A DNA stretch of 64,000 bases from Ulva prolifera (GCA_023078555.1 CM041200.1:3996936-4060935), one strand, 5' to 3'. Counted from the stretch's first letter, positions 23,401-35,669 are shown. Numbers and translations: made by a program. The notes: generated by a model from the sequence alone, not told the origin.

Positions 23401-25846
23401 CGGCACTGCATGCATGGCCGTAAGGTCTCGGAATCTTTCTCGTATGCAGGCGATTGTCCGTCACAGGGGGTGCTGATCACAGTCCGATCCTGGTGCATGC
23501 ATGCTCTTGGGCATCTGAGCGGCGACGTGAATGCATGACCTGTTGCGTTGGGCCTGTCATGCTGGGGGGGCGCCCGCCAGTTGCCGTCTTGCGCAGCGTG
23601 TGCGTTGGGGCCTCGTCATGCACCTTATGAACCTACAAGCCACTGCAGCACGCTCCGGCAGAGGGGGTGTGGGCGTGTGTGCAGTCGGGCGTGCCGCTGG
23701 CCACGCTGCAGAACATGGGCTCCAGCGACGAGGACGTCAGCACCAAGGCGGCGCAGTCGCTGTGCTGCGCGCTGATGGACGTCCCGGAGGACGGCGAGGA
23801 GGCGGAGGCCTTCACCGCGACCCTCGGCGCCACCGGCCGCCTGCCGCAGATCGACCCCGAACCCGGCGCGACCCTTAAGCTCGCCACCCCGGACATCTTC
23901 GACCCGCAGGCCGTGCTGCAGGCCGTGGACCTCAACGCGCTGGTGCGCCACCGCGTGGCTCCGCATGGGCGTGCACATGCATGAGGTGCATGCGTGCGTA
24001 GTGCCTACTCCAGCTTGCGTCGTTGCACGGGAGTTGCGTGGTGTTTGCCAAGTGCATCACTTCGCTCTGACCAGTCTTGTATGTGCCATGGTTTTGCTCA
24101 ATTCGATAGACGACTCGGCTAGCTGACGAGGGAGGGCATGCATGCAGAGCGCGCTAGTGGCGAGGGTCGCGATGCGGCGGACAGGGGACCCGATGGCACT
24201 GCTTCTGCCACATGAGGTCCCTGCGTACAGCGCAGCCGTCGCGACGAAGCGCACACGCGAACGCCGGTGCAAGTGCATGGCGTTTGCCGCGGCGTTGTTC
24301 GGGTGCCGCGCGGAGACGCGCTTCTGGGCCCACCTCCACGGCACCCTGTCAACGCACAGCAGCCGGGACAGCGCCGCCGCCGCACCGCCGCCGCCCGGCG
24401 GCTCGGCCGCGTCGACCCTGTACCCGCGTGCCGCAGGCGCGAGCGAATCGCAGCAGCGCGTGCGGTGGCACGAGCAGGCCCCGAACGATCTGCCGCAGGA
24501 CTGGGTCGATGTCGGGCCGAACCCGCTGCAAGACCGCCGCGTGCTCGAGTACGTCAGCATCGGCGAGTACGCGTCTGCGGCGGCGCTGATGATGGGCGAG
24601 AACCCGTCGGTGAATAACACATTCTACCGGAACGCCGTGATGATGATTGCTCTGGCGGGGGGCTCCACAGGGCCGCCGAGTCGGCGGGGGACGGGTGACT
24701 CGGGGCCGTTTAGCGGGAAGGGGCTAGCCGACACGGCCGGCGGGGGCCGGGGGTTCCAGGTGCAGGCGTTGAAGGTCGTGGCGGAGCATGCGCGGGATAT
24801 CGGCGACCGCGTGCTGTGCGTGACGCTGCTGTGTGCTGCGGGGCGCTGGGTGGAGGCCGTTGCGGAACTCCAGGTGCGCACTTCTCTCGCCGGGCTCCAC
24901 AGCCTGGGTTCTTGATTCAGCATCGCTGCAGTCTCGAGAGGGCCTGAGCGTGTGTAATGTCAGTGGCCGCATGTTCTGCTGCTATCCTTACACGGTGCGT
25001 CCTGTGAGTGCAACTGCGCTGCCCTGGCATGCACTACGATTCACGCAGCTCGATCATGCGATGTAGTGGCGGTGTGGACATGAGGCTGCAGCTGCTGTGT
25101 CTTTGGTGTTGCCGATAAAGGCGCGGGCTGTGCCCCGGCGCTGCGGACCCACGATGTCCGGGCATTGCGCAGCTTAGGATAATGCTGGGGTGCAGGCGAT
25201 GGACGACTGGAGGTCGGCGCTCGCGCTTGCCGAGCACGCTCTGTCGGAGCCGGAGCGCAATGCGCTGCTGCACGCGTGGGCAAAGGCCCAGCATGCGCAG
25301 CACGTGCGGCCGGACGTCGTGTGGTGCACCGCCGGGCTGTACACGGCCGCCGGGTCGCTGCGCAGTGCGGCGGCTGCGCTGCGGGGGTCCGGGCTGTCGG
25401 CCGCGGCGAGCGCGTACGCGCGGATATGCAGCGAGATGGGTCTCGTGTGCTCCGTCGGATCTGGCAGCTCGCTGGAGGGGGTGCTCCCGGCAGCGATGCG
25501 GTCAAAGATCGCGCAGGCGGTCAGCCGCAGCCGCGCCGACACGGGGGGCCTGTTTGGGTCAAACGGCGCAGTGTGTCTGGGGCGAGGGACGCCGGCGCTC
25601 GGGTGGGTGACACGCGATGGCAGGTGGTGCAAAGAGGGCAAGGGGCCCTCTGGGCGGGACGGGCTCGACCCGGAGGAGATGGTGCTTGTGAACTTCGATG
25701 CTCCGGATACGGTGATGGAGGACGGAGTGAGGAAAATGAGTGGTGAGACGATTGTGGATGAGGACCGGGTGGGCTGCATGCTGAGCGACCAGCGGCAGCA
25801 CGTGCTGTTCGTGCTCATGGAAGTCTGCAAAGGCGATGTGTGGTGA
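17482..25846 (+). CDS. WDR11: WDR11-type WD-repeat protein, 14 exons
   Basis: WDR11 proteins are large double beta-propeller scaffolds acting at the trans-Golgi/endosome and cilium base in animals. Exons: 17482-17640, 17836-18037, 18195-18530, 18877-19103, 19292-19646, 19872-20531, 20898-21157, 21431-21679, 21881-21973, 22253-22735, 22992-23387, 23685-23942, 24148-24873 and 25196-25846. All junctions are in phase, giving ~1684 aa; the human protein has 1224. Order of matching blocks: LASVDQSAKAVVWDVAT, VVDMAWGSSARDALL, LLMQPYQLLVYDI, AIGTTDGAVEV, IGTSKILSVVWMGSTLRFAS, GDSDGILYQWNTATGKT then VIRKIALGPPG, RFWAHLHGTL and the alpha-solenoid LKVVAEHARDIGDRVL. Extra length is Ala/Ser-rich insertions, mainly exon 6. 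Intron 8 uses a GC donor. The exon 2/3 junction has an alternative at 18018/18209. The tail after ~25560 has no match I know. Confidence 0.88.
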
Positions 25847-26268
25847 GAGAGGTGATCCCTCTCTGTCACAAGATGAGGAGTGGGCGGCGCTGTTCCGCGA
25901 GATGGAACAGCGGTCGTGCGCCCTCGCGGTGAGGCTGGATGCTGACGCGGCCAAAACATGCGCTTGCATGACAGCTAGCTGGTTGTACGTTGCGCACGCA
26001 TATGTGCATGTACATCCAAAGGCAGCGGCAGACAATTCTATTCATGGTGTATGTTGGTGTCGCATTCAGTTTTTGTGTATGTTTGAGGAGTTTTGCAGCT
26101 GATCAGCCGTCTGTATGTCGTCTGTAACGTCGCCAGGTCAACTCCCTAGCCGACAAAGGCCCTCTCGCAGTTCCACACAGCAGACAGGCCGTTTAAATCA
26201 GCGGTGATAGTACAGTTTGACGCACGTGTTGCTTTGGTTTCGCTTCGAAACATCCGCTGGCTGTGGCA
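25847..26268. other. Intergenic, WDR11 to legumain
   Basis: Holds the WDR11 3' flank and the legumain promoter; nothing else recognised. Confidence 0.5.
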
Positions 26269-29200
26269 ATGTCTGCCCTCGCATCCGCACTTGTCTGCTT
26301 CCTTGTTTTAGCGCACGGTGCGTATCAATCCTAGCGCTTGCACAGACCTATTAATCGCAATGTTTATGACAACACCGCGATCAGGTTGTGTGCAGGGCCT
26401 GTTTTAGCTGCTGTCTTCCATGACGATGACAAGTCAGTGATGCACCACTGGGCACTGCTTGTCGCAGGCAGCCGGGGCTGGGGTGCGGTGCACGCCATCA
26501 CCTTTTCCCTGAGCAGTATTTATACAATGAAGCTGTTGTTCATGGCACTCTCTGCTGAGCGTAAGGCAATCCGATGTCGACGCTGTTGTCGTTCGACACC
26601 TAGCAGAATAGGTGACACGTACACGAGGCACAATAGAAAGTCCGCACCCCGTCATCATCGATGAGACATGGCGGCCATAGGACCCAGGTGTAGAATGCGC
26701 AGTCGTGCAGTGTACTTGTGCAAACCATAGTCCACTTTTGCCTGTCCCGTTTGGGAAGCAGTGCGTCGACGCGTCGACGCACTGCTTCACATGACGTCGC
26801 GACGTCATGTCACAGCAGCTGTGTCACAACGACTTGGAGCAAGCACTCGCTGCATTAGGCTCGCATCCGCGGCTCATCGAAGCGACTGTGTCCACATTGT
26901 CGTAGTCGTCACGGGCATGCCCGCCCCGGGCGCCTTGAGGGCCCCGATTTAACCATGGAGCGGGCAGTCATGTCTCGAGCAGGGCATTCCCCCGAACACA
27001 GTCGCTGTAGCTATACACCTCGCTGGCAGCAGCCTCCTGAGTTGTTCTGCATAAAGGGAACTACCGACACCAAGCAGATGTGGCACACGCCTACCAGGCC
27101 CTCAAGGAGGGAGGCTTCGATCCCAGCCGCATCATTGTGATGATGGAAGGTGCTCCCCCAACCCCACACATGCATTGCTCCCCTTCTCGACAATTTGTCA
27201 CCTCCACAGGGCTGCAATTGCAAGATGCATGCACCGGACCACACATCCAGCTGGCTGCCTGTCTGACACATGCATGAGTGCGCAACTACCATCGCAGCAT
27301 GTATCAGCTAGTAGTGGTGCCTGTGTGGGGGCAGGCGGCATGATACCCAATTTGAGTCTGTTCTACGTTGACATATCTCATTTTCACATGTAGTGGCACC
27401 TACGGAACTTCGGCCACCCACCAGCTGAGATCCGGCCACCCACCAGCTGAGATCCATCTACCGCCCGTGCAGACGACGTCGCAAATTCGACATACAACCC
27501 ATACCCCGGGGAACTGTTCAACTGCCCCGGCTGCGAGGATGTGTACGCCGGGCTGCAAGTTGATTACCGTGCCGGCGACGCGACTGCCGACAACCTCCTC
27601 TCTGTGCTGCGCGGCGACCCCATGCATGGCGTCGGCACCGGCCGCACCCTGGCCAGCGGCCCCCGGGACCGAGTGCTCTTCTACTACGCCGACCACGGAG
27701 CCTTCGGTGCGCCCCTGCACGCACATGCATGGGGGGGTCGCGAAGGAACTAGACAGCTTCTCAGGTGAGCGTGTATGGTCTGCCGGCTGCGGCATGCAGT
27801 CGTGCATTCATCACCCGGCGCACGACTCAGCTGGCGGCACCGCCACGTGCACATGCATTACCTCAGCAGGTTCACTCTGCTAAGCCCCGTGCCGCTGGCC
27901 GCTTTGCCTGACTTTGGCCATTGTCCGAACGCTGTGGCCTAGCTGGCGCTTTGCTCGTAACGCTTCCACGGCCTGCGCATGCATACGCCCTCCTCCCGCC
28001 ACAAGCCACACACCCGGCCACCCCTCTACGCCGACAACAAGTCCAATGGGTTGAGGACAGTATACAAGCTACCCCCTCCTTTGAAAAGGTCGTGGGTTTG
28101 ATTCTGCGCGCGCTCTGGGAATTGAAACGGCCGTGCGTGACCAGCTCGCTTAGCACAGGAGGAAGGCCCGTGAGTTGCGTACGGTTGTCTGAGGGGGGTT
28201 TCCAGGTGGTTTACCCCTTCGGCAGATGTGGTCCCGCTATATTCGGAGCTGTCAATTTCCTTTCAGGATACGGCTCAGTAAATTCAGAGTTACTTGACTT
28301 CACAACGATGGTGGCGTCGAGTCCCCCCCAGCGCCCCCGGGGGGCAGGCAGATTCCATCCTTGATGGCCGTGCAACTAGAGCTGAGACCTTGGCTCGTCA
28401 CCGACACGGCCCTTCACCACCGCCCGCCCGGTTCGATGCAAGCATGTGCGCGTACAGGCGTGGTGGGAATGCCGACCGGAGACCCGCTGTACGCGGACGA
28501 CCTCGCGGCCGCCCTCCAGGAGAAGCACGCCGCCGGGGGCTTCCTGGAGCTCGTGGCGTTTGTGGAGGCCTGCGAGAGCGGCTCCATGTTCCAGGGCCTC
28601 CTCCCCCCGGACCTCCCCGTGTTTGCCACCACCGCCTCCAACTCCTCCGAGTCCTCCTGGGCCACCTACTGCCCAGGCGCGCCCCTGACCTGCGCATGCA
28701 TGCACTCCCCCGCAGCCATACGCAGCCACCTGCTGCATAGCAGTGTAATGCACAATGAAGGCACGCCCTGATGCCTGTTGCCTAGCCCCTGACGGCTGCT
28801 CGAATGGCCTGTCCGCCGCGTGAGACCCCTTTCGGCCCGGGCTCTATCTGCTTGAGGCATACATGCACTGTACTCTGCGTTGCGCACCATAGACCCTGCA
28901 GCTGAGCACCAAAGCCGGCGCACGCCGGGGTGCTGCCCGCGCGACCGTCTATGCGGCGCACACTTGCCGCTGCAGATGCATGTGCGTGTGTATGCTGTGC
29001 GGCATGAGCGCCTCCTGAAGAGGTGGGTGTGCAGAGTGGGAGGGCGCCGCTGCGGGTGCGGAGGTGGTGCGGGGGACCCCCGGGGACCTCGGCGTGTGCC
29101 TGGGGGACCTCTACTCAGTGTCATGGATTGAGCTGGCGGACGCTGTCGACCTGGAGGAGTGGAGCCTGCAGAAGCAGTTCAAGGCGATCCGCGCGCGCAC

Positions 29201-30305
29201 GTCCGCACACCACACCTACAGACACGTGCGGCCCCCTCCCACCTCTGCCCCCGCCTCCGCACGCAGAGTGGCTGGGGCGTGTAGATGGCATCGGTGCTCA
29301 TGGTGCTATGCATGCGTCATGATCCGCTCCTCCGGACAGCGGCTGTCAGCCTCTTTGATTCCGCGGCGTGTGGTGTGCCCGTGTGGCGGCAGCCAGTCTG
29401 GTGCGCTGCGTGTGCCGGCGGCTCCTCCGCAGAGGCTCACCTGCATGTGTGCAGACAGTGCCCTCACATGACTCTATGCAGTTCCCGGTGTGTGTACCGA
29501 CCGCAGACTACACTGTTGCAGGGCTCGCACGCTCAAGAGTTTGGCGAGCAGCGCATCTCAGAGGAGCCTTCCTCCGACTTTGAGGGCTCGCACGCCGCCG
29601 TCGCCGCCGCCGACGCCGCCGCGCGAGGCTCCGACGCCGGCGCGCTGCCGCAGCACGAGGCGGACCTGGTGCACCTACGCCACCGCATTGCGACGGGCGA
29701 CCCCGCGGCCGCAGCTGCAGCCTCGCGCGAGCTGGAGGCGCAGCTGAGCGAGCGCCGCCGGATCGACAGCTCCGTGCTGGTGGCAACCAGCGCGGTCCTC
29801 CAGCGCCAGTTTCCCGCGGCCGAGGATTACACGCTGCGCAACATGCATGGTGCGGCGCCTTGCTGACTCCGTCGCCAGCACACCGCTTGCCACGCTTCAG
29901 GTTGACCTGCAGGCAGGGCTTGACGGCTCGCTCACTCCGATTGAGGCCAACGCATGCATTGCATGTCTGTGCGCGGGCTCTTGACCGGTGCTCCAATGGG
30001 ACGAGCTGGTGCATGCAAACAGGCAGTGCAGTGGGGTATGATGGCGTGCAGGGGGTGAGGAGCAGCCAGAGGCGATGGGTGAGGAGCGAGCACGGGAGTG
30101 GCTGGCCGCCCAAGGGCCGCGGCCCAAGGACCAGCCGGCGGTGGACTCCTGGGAGTGCCTGCGGGCGTTTGTGGGGAGCTACGTGCGCCACTGCGGCCCG
30201 CTGACGACATACCCGGCCCGGCACGCCAGCACGATGGCGAAGCTGTGCAACGCCGCGGCGCCGTTGGCGAGCTGGGACGCGGCCCTGGAGGAGGCGTGCC
30301 AGTAG
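26269..30305 (+). CDS. Legumain / vacuolar processing enzyme (peptidase C13)
   Basis: Asparaginyl endopeptidase that matures vacuolar proteins after an Asn. Exons 26269-26317, 26408-26482, 27057-27149, 27473-27706, 28458-28676, 29035-29225, 29522-29849 and 30052-30305 join in phase to 480 aa, normal family length. Features: signal peptide [28 protein letters not shown] then [29 protein letters not shown]; catalytic His147 in YYADHG; catalytic Cys189 in [43 protein letters not shown]; and a C-terminal prodomain with [19 protein letters not shown] and two further cysteines. The junction after exon 5 uses a GC donor. Exon 7 carries an Ala-rich insertion. Intron 2 contains two abutting palindromes and intron 4 a dispersed repeat. 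Confidence 0.93.
26755..26788. repeat. 34-nt perfect palindrome
   Basis: Self-complementary without a loop and centred on CGACGCGTCG. It lies in legumain intron 2 and abuts a second palindrome. Confidence 0.95.
26789..26810. repeat. 22-nt perfect palindrome
   Basis: Centred on GTCGCGAC and includes TGACGTCGCGACGTCA, in which a CRE-like TGACGTC half is mirrored. It directly follows the 34-nt palindrome. Confidence 0.95.
27411..27454. repeat. Perfect 22-nt tandem duplication
   Basis: Two identical copies of a unit starting CGGCCACCCACCAGC, ending 18 nt before exon 4 of the legumain gene. Confidence 0.95.
28222..28295. repeat. Dispersed repeat, copy B (intronic)
   Basis: Second copy of the element at 3050-3121, in the legumain intron between exons 4 and 5 and in the same genomic orientation. 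The 3' 32 nt differ from copy A at two positions. Confidence 0.6.
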
Positions 30306-31420
30306 CTGTGTCTGAGTGGCCGCTGTATCAGCTGCACCCATGCTCCCTGCCTCATTTGCCGTTGACCTGGGGACATTCGCGTTTCTGGGGGGAGTAGTTG
30401 GGGGTGTGGCCTGCTTTTGTGGACGAGATTTACGAGTGCAGGGCCAGGCAGATGCACCTGGAGGTTTGCGTTGGGGAATGTTCAGGAGCATATGCAGCTG
30501 GCCGGTTGTGTGCCAGCGAGGTGAGGTTACTATGTGCAAGCGCCCTGCGGCACGTTTCACGTGGCCCTGTGCCATCCTTTTCTTCCACGAGTTTGTGCCG
30601 CAAGCGCCAGCAAGTGACAGACGAGAGAATGTCCATAATGCCGATCGACCTTTTGTGAGATGCTACACTATGTGGCCCCAGAGAAAGCAGTGATCAACGG
30701 AGAGGTGACTGAGCCAGCATGCATTTCCGGCCAGTGTGGCTACAGGCCTCAGGCTAACGAGACAAAATTGCAAGCGGCAGTCATGAGTTGTTGTGGAACG
30801 CGGTACTAGTCCCGACATACTGGGACAGTGGCCAGAGGGCACACCTGGCTATGGTGCTGTCTTGCCAATGTATTGAATAGCGTTACTGTTTATAAGGATT
30901 AGGTCTGTTATAATCTACGGACAGAGCTACCTTTGTAAACGAGGTATATTACTGCGATCCGTTTCATGAGTATACCACCTGCCTTTGTAACTGTGTATGG
31001 ATTCGCGATGGTCCTCCAGCTCGCAACACACGAGTGGGCGTGGGAACGGCGCTTGAATGAATTGTGAGCGGACGTCATGGAATTGCAATGAACCGAATCC
31101 TGAGAGCCCTCTCAGTTTGTGTGTGGTATGCTTTCGCATGCCTGCTGTGGCGCTCCGAAGGCAAGGTGCTGGCAGCCTGTCTCTGCCCTGGATGATTACA
31201 CTGTTGTCAATCTGGATTTACTGGCGATAGCTTTCCCAAACATTGACACCGCCACATGATCGAGACCACCTCTCGATCGTTTTGTGTGCGATGCTCTACA
31301 TGCCACAATTCAGAGCAATTATTCATGTTTGGGAATTATCTGCTGCAAGCCACAGCCCCAGAGCACTCGCTCAGGTGTGGCATCTGCCTTGGTGTGCCCA
31401 GCTCGGCCAACCACCACTCC
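30306..31420. other. Convergent intergenic region
   Basis: 3' flanks of legumain (+) and the VASt gene (-). Small frames only, nothing recognised. Confidence 0.5.
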
Positions 31421-32822
31421 TTATCGTTGCACATGCATGCCCTGCAGTGTTGCAAGCAGCTCGGACACACGCAGCTCTGCAAGAGGCCAGCAGGCTAGCT
31501 GGCGAACGGCCGTCCATGAGTGAACGGCCACCCATAGTATCACCATGAGTACCATTGGTCCTAGAACCTTTGGGATATTTGCACTCCTAGCTGTAGCGGT
31601 CGGCAATCGGCTATGCCCGCCTACCCTTGCCGCACGTGAGCAGCCCTGCATGACACAGCAGATCAGGGTGGGCCAGCGGTCAGGCAATGGCCTGCTGACC
31701 TAAACCCCTTGACGTAGCACAACAAGGCGTTGCGTGGGAAACTGAAGGTGACAGTGTGGTGCAGCTGCATAGGCGCACAGATTGACATAGCACCACCTGC
31801 CTGGTGAGCACTGCCGGAACAGGAGTTTGCAGAAGAGACATGCATGGATGACATACCTGCAGTGAGGGTGGTCGCAAGTCCTGGTCGTGCCGGAGTGTGG
31901 TTGGTGTGGGTGGGCCAACGTATGCCAGGTCTTGCTCGCTAATCAGGTCAAACAGGGCCATGTAGGTCTTCTGCATTGCAGCAAGTGCTGGCCGCCTGAT
32001 CAGGAGCTCACCCAGCCTGTTGGGCTTGTAGAAGTTGACTGCCCCTGTGACACACATCTTGCATCCCCCATCTGGAAAGTCCTCTGCTGCCAGCTGAAGG
32101 TCCACCTGGAAACACTTGCCCATCGGTACAAATGGTGAAATGGCTTTGACCGAGGCCGCCCAACCTGACGGGCCCACCATATGAAGAGTGAATGTTTCTT
32201 CTGTGTAAGCGTGAGAGGGCCCGACATTTCCGAACTGCTTCAGCGGGACACGATATCGTATTGACCGCTCAATCTGCCATGGCCCTGCAGAATGTGATCT
32301 GCTTGGAACAGCGGCAATATCTGGATCGAACGCCATCATCAATTTTGGGGTGGGTTTCAACAGTATTCTTTGTTATGGGAGATCTTCAAAGAGCGCACGA
32401 TCTGGGCCATCACGCTTTGTCCATGGCCCAATTGCCAGGTCTAGGAGTCCCCTGTCTGTCTCCCATTTAGCCCAGAGCTCGGACGCTGGATGAAACAAAA
32501 ACATCATCAGGCTCTTGCTGCTGCAAGTGAACGCGCGCTCAACGCACATGGTACGCCCGTTTTGTTGTGAGAGGGACATGCATGGACTCATGCCCATCAC
32601 TGCATGCTGCTGGCATGCGATATCTCCCCAATCAGCTGTGGAGACGATGACTTCAGATTGCTGCGGCTGCGACGCCTTTGACGATGGGTCTGTTTCCTGG
32701 CGCATCGATCGTCTCGCATGCCTTCGTATCAAACACACTACGAGACCCACGATCACAGCAGCGCCACTGGTGTGCAGTCGCTTGTACCGCTGCCGGTCCT
32801 TACAAGCTGTAGCCTGCAGCAT
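31421..32822 (-). CDS. VASt/ASTER-domain membrane protein
   Basis: VASt domains bind sterol and move it at ER contact sites (GRAMD1/Lam proteins in animals and yeast, VAD1 in plants). Exons 32822-32399, 32284-31857 and 31645-31421 join in phase to 358 aa. The domain runs from about residue 98 (RAFTCSSKSLMMFLFHPASE) through DLAIGPW, RSIRYRVPLK, TEETFTLHMV, ISPFVPMGKCFQVDLQL and CVTGAVNFYK, ending with helix MQKTYMALFDLI. A hydrophobic segment GAAVIVGLVVCLI precedes it and VLGPMVLMVILWVAVH follows, so both ends may be membrane-anchored. The N-terminal GRAM domain usual in this family is not seen. Either an upstream exon is missing or this is a GRAM-less member. ATG 32822 is the first start in frame. 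Confidence 0.75.
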
Positions 32823-33771
32823 GAGTTAGAGGTATCGCAATAGCACGCAGAATTGCAACACTACGAAGCAGTGGATGCACGCAACCGACGGGGTTCCGGA
32901 CATCAGCACAACGTCCTCACCAAACCAGTCGACCTTCAGGAAAGTGACGCAGGACATGCCATATCCGACATATAAGGTTGAAACACACTGCAATTCGTGA
33001 ATCTCAGCGCAGGTGCAACTTACCATGGCAGCTCCTGAACCCGCGAAAATATGTCTCCTGTGCCGAGCGATCTCCGACTCTTGCACACTCACCAAAGTCC
33101 GATTCCCATTATCACATGGGGATGACAGTTACATGTTGCGCTGCCGAGACAGGGGTGTGCAAAGCGTCTTCGTCGCAGTTGCGTGCAACTGTGGCAGCAC
33201 GTCACAATTGGTGTCACAATCACACGGACGTCTCAGGCAATCTCCATCCTTGCAAAACTCACGAACATGCGTACTGCCATGTGCCTTCGTGGCCATATGC
33301 CAAGTACCCGCAACCTCAGCTGGCGCGCATGGCGTCAGGGATCGCACTGGCAGTTCCCCCCTCCGCGCGCGGACATGGCAGAATTCGATACATTCCCTCC
33401 GTTGCTGACTCACCACTTAAGCCTCGACAGATAGGTGGGGTACTACGTGGCAACCCCCCCTCATGCATTACGTTTTGAGGGTCTGCCGTCCTACCAGCAC
33501 GCAACCGCGCTAATCGCCGATTTGACAGTACAAAGTACCCATTTAATATGCTTCCCGATAGCCCCTCCGTCGCGGTCTCGCGAGATAGGTGGGGCCCCGT
33601 GGGGAAACCTGCCAGGACAAGGCATCACGATTGCCAAACCCCAGATGGCTCTGACAGAACGCAACTGAGCGTGTTTCACGGTCTTGCTGCTAGGCGCATG
33701 GATCTGGATGGGGGATCCACAATAATATGCATATGCATATCATACCATTAAGTACCGCCGCCATGGTAATC

Positions 33772-33862
33772 AACGCCGCCCCCACCACCACCAACACTGC
33801 CGCCCCCGCTTGTTCCACCGCCGCCGTCTCCACTGCCGCCGTCTCCACCGCCACCGCTCCAC
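33772..33862. repeat. CCN trinucleotide-rich tract with a 15-nt tandem unit
   Basis: CCG/CCA runs, including two near-identical copies of CCGCCGTCTCCACTG. The minus strand would read as a glycine-rich peptide, but no gene structure surrounds it. Confidence 0.75.
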
Positions 33863-35644
33863 GGCACCTTCACGATCAATCAATGTTCGGCGACGGTGCA
33901 GGGTGGTGGCGCCCAGCGAGCCCCGGACAACTTAAACTGGGTGGCCGCATGCGGGTGCTGGTGGCCATGTGCTTGAAGAGGCCGCACGCAGCTTGGGGCG
34001 CTCCTCAGCGCTCAGCAGACCGGACGAGGCGAGCAAAGGAGCGTTCAGTGCATAAACGATCGAGTGCGAGCTCGCGGATTTCCAAACGTTTTTCGCACTC
34101 GAAACGTAAAGGAGGTTTGTATGGACGAGACGGACGTCTCCCCGTGCACCTGTGCATGCAGGAATGGTACACCTCGAGGGACTGTGATGGTGCGCGCAGT
34201 CTTGCAAACAGCAACGAAGGCCACGGGCGAGGGTGCACATGTGGGGCTCTGATTATGTATTTTAAACCTGTTTGAGCAGTCACGAATCGCAGCGTGGCGC
34301 AGCGGACGGTTGCCGCCGGTCACAGCGCCGCGGCCGCGCGTCGGGGCATGTGAGGGCCGCACTAGCCCTCAGAGAGACCTGGTACTCCTTGGTAGAAACA
34401 CACAAGATCGTAGCGCTCCATTCGCGATAGCCAGGCGCTGTCTCGGCACCCAGATGTTGTCTCTGGGATGCACTCGACAGCGGGGCCTCAACCGCCGCAG
34501 GTGGCACTGTTGTAGCACCGAAAGGCGAGCAAGCGAGAGAGGATGAGGGAGAGGTCTGGAGCGATGGTTAGATGGAGTAGCCATCGGCAGCGCAGTGCGG
34601 GGCCCAGGCGATATCCTGCCGTTGTTGTACAGCCTGTCGTGCCGGCGACAAGACGCTCGGCACACCATGTCACCTGTTCCGGCCGGTTTGTCGTTCCAGC
34701 AGTCTGCACGACCGGACATGGCGCAGCAACCGGTCCTTCTGCCGCCCCACACCCTTGTGAAGGGAAGAACGTTGCTGGCGCAAGCGGCGGTGTTGTAGCT
34801 TCGCGGCTGGGCAGGCAGTCAAGGCGGTGGCGCTTGATTCCGCCCCACGTGACACCGGCGGCATCGCATGGGATCCTTCAAGCAGGCCTCTCAGCTGCAT
34901 GTCCTGTCCACTACCATCACAGGTGACACGTGCATCAGCAGTGCTCATCACACGTATCACATTGCCAAGAGTGTCGCCAAATGTGAGTGTGGCACAATGC
35001 ACATAGACTATCACAGACAAGCATATCGGTATCAGATGCTACGTGAGCTGGGGAGATCATTTCCGGGAGTGGCACACACAGATGCCTTTAGCACCGTCCT
35101 ATTTACAAGGTCAATGCGATGCACATCGATAGCTTATTTAACTAGACAAGAATAACGACCCAGGCCACCTAGTGCCTGCACAAGGGCGGCAGTTCGCGGC
35201 CTCCACGACAACTCCCCTGGCCTACTCTGGGTGGCTTCACAGCAGCACCGGGAAGGGCCAAGGTGCTGCACAGGGGCTTCAAGCCTGCAATGCGGCTCGC
35301 ATTTCGCTGCAGTCGGCTGTCAGAGCAACCGCCACATGCACCCGATTCATCCCCGTGGCGCGAGGCCGACACTTCACACACACACATGCGCTGCTCACAC
35401 CGAGGCGGTGCCTGCAGGTGCAACACCCTGTCCAACGCAACGCCTCCGACTGCTACTCTGCGCCGGCTGGTACCGAACCGATCGATGAAACGGCACATGC
35501 ATTGATGATATGGAGGCGTATTGCATGGTACGCAACCAGAATCCAGCTGCAGCTTCTAGCCGACACTAACGAGCCCCACGTCCTACCAACACCCCTCGGC
35601 ACAGCGGCTGCCAACTTGTTGGACCGGAAAGGGGCAGATGACCG

Positions 35645-35669
35645 CCCCCCCCCCCCCCCCCCCCCCCCC
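35645..35669. repeat. C25 homopolymer
   Basis: Uninterrupted run of 25 C, a G-run on the minus strand, intergenic. Confidence 0.9.

Noticed and set aside
25836-26102. Extra WDR11 exon after the stop
   Set aside because: Joining it would need an intron of about 30 nt, shorter than any other in the window.
33013-33408. Plus-strand frame starting MAAPEPAKICLLCRAISDSC
   Set aside because: The start looks reasonable, but no downstream exon or domain was found. Mentioned in the gap description only.
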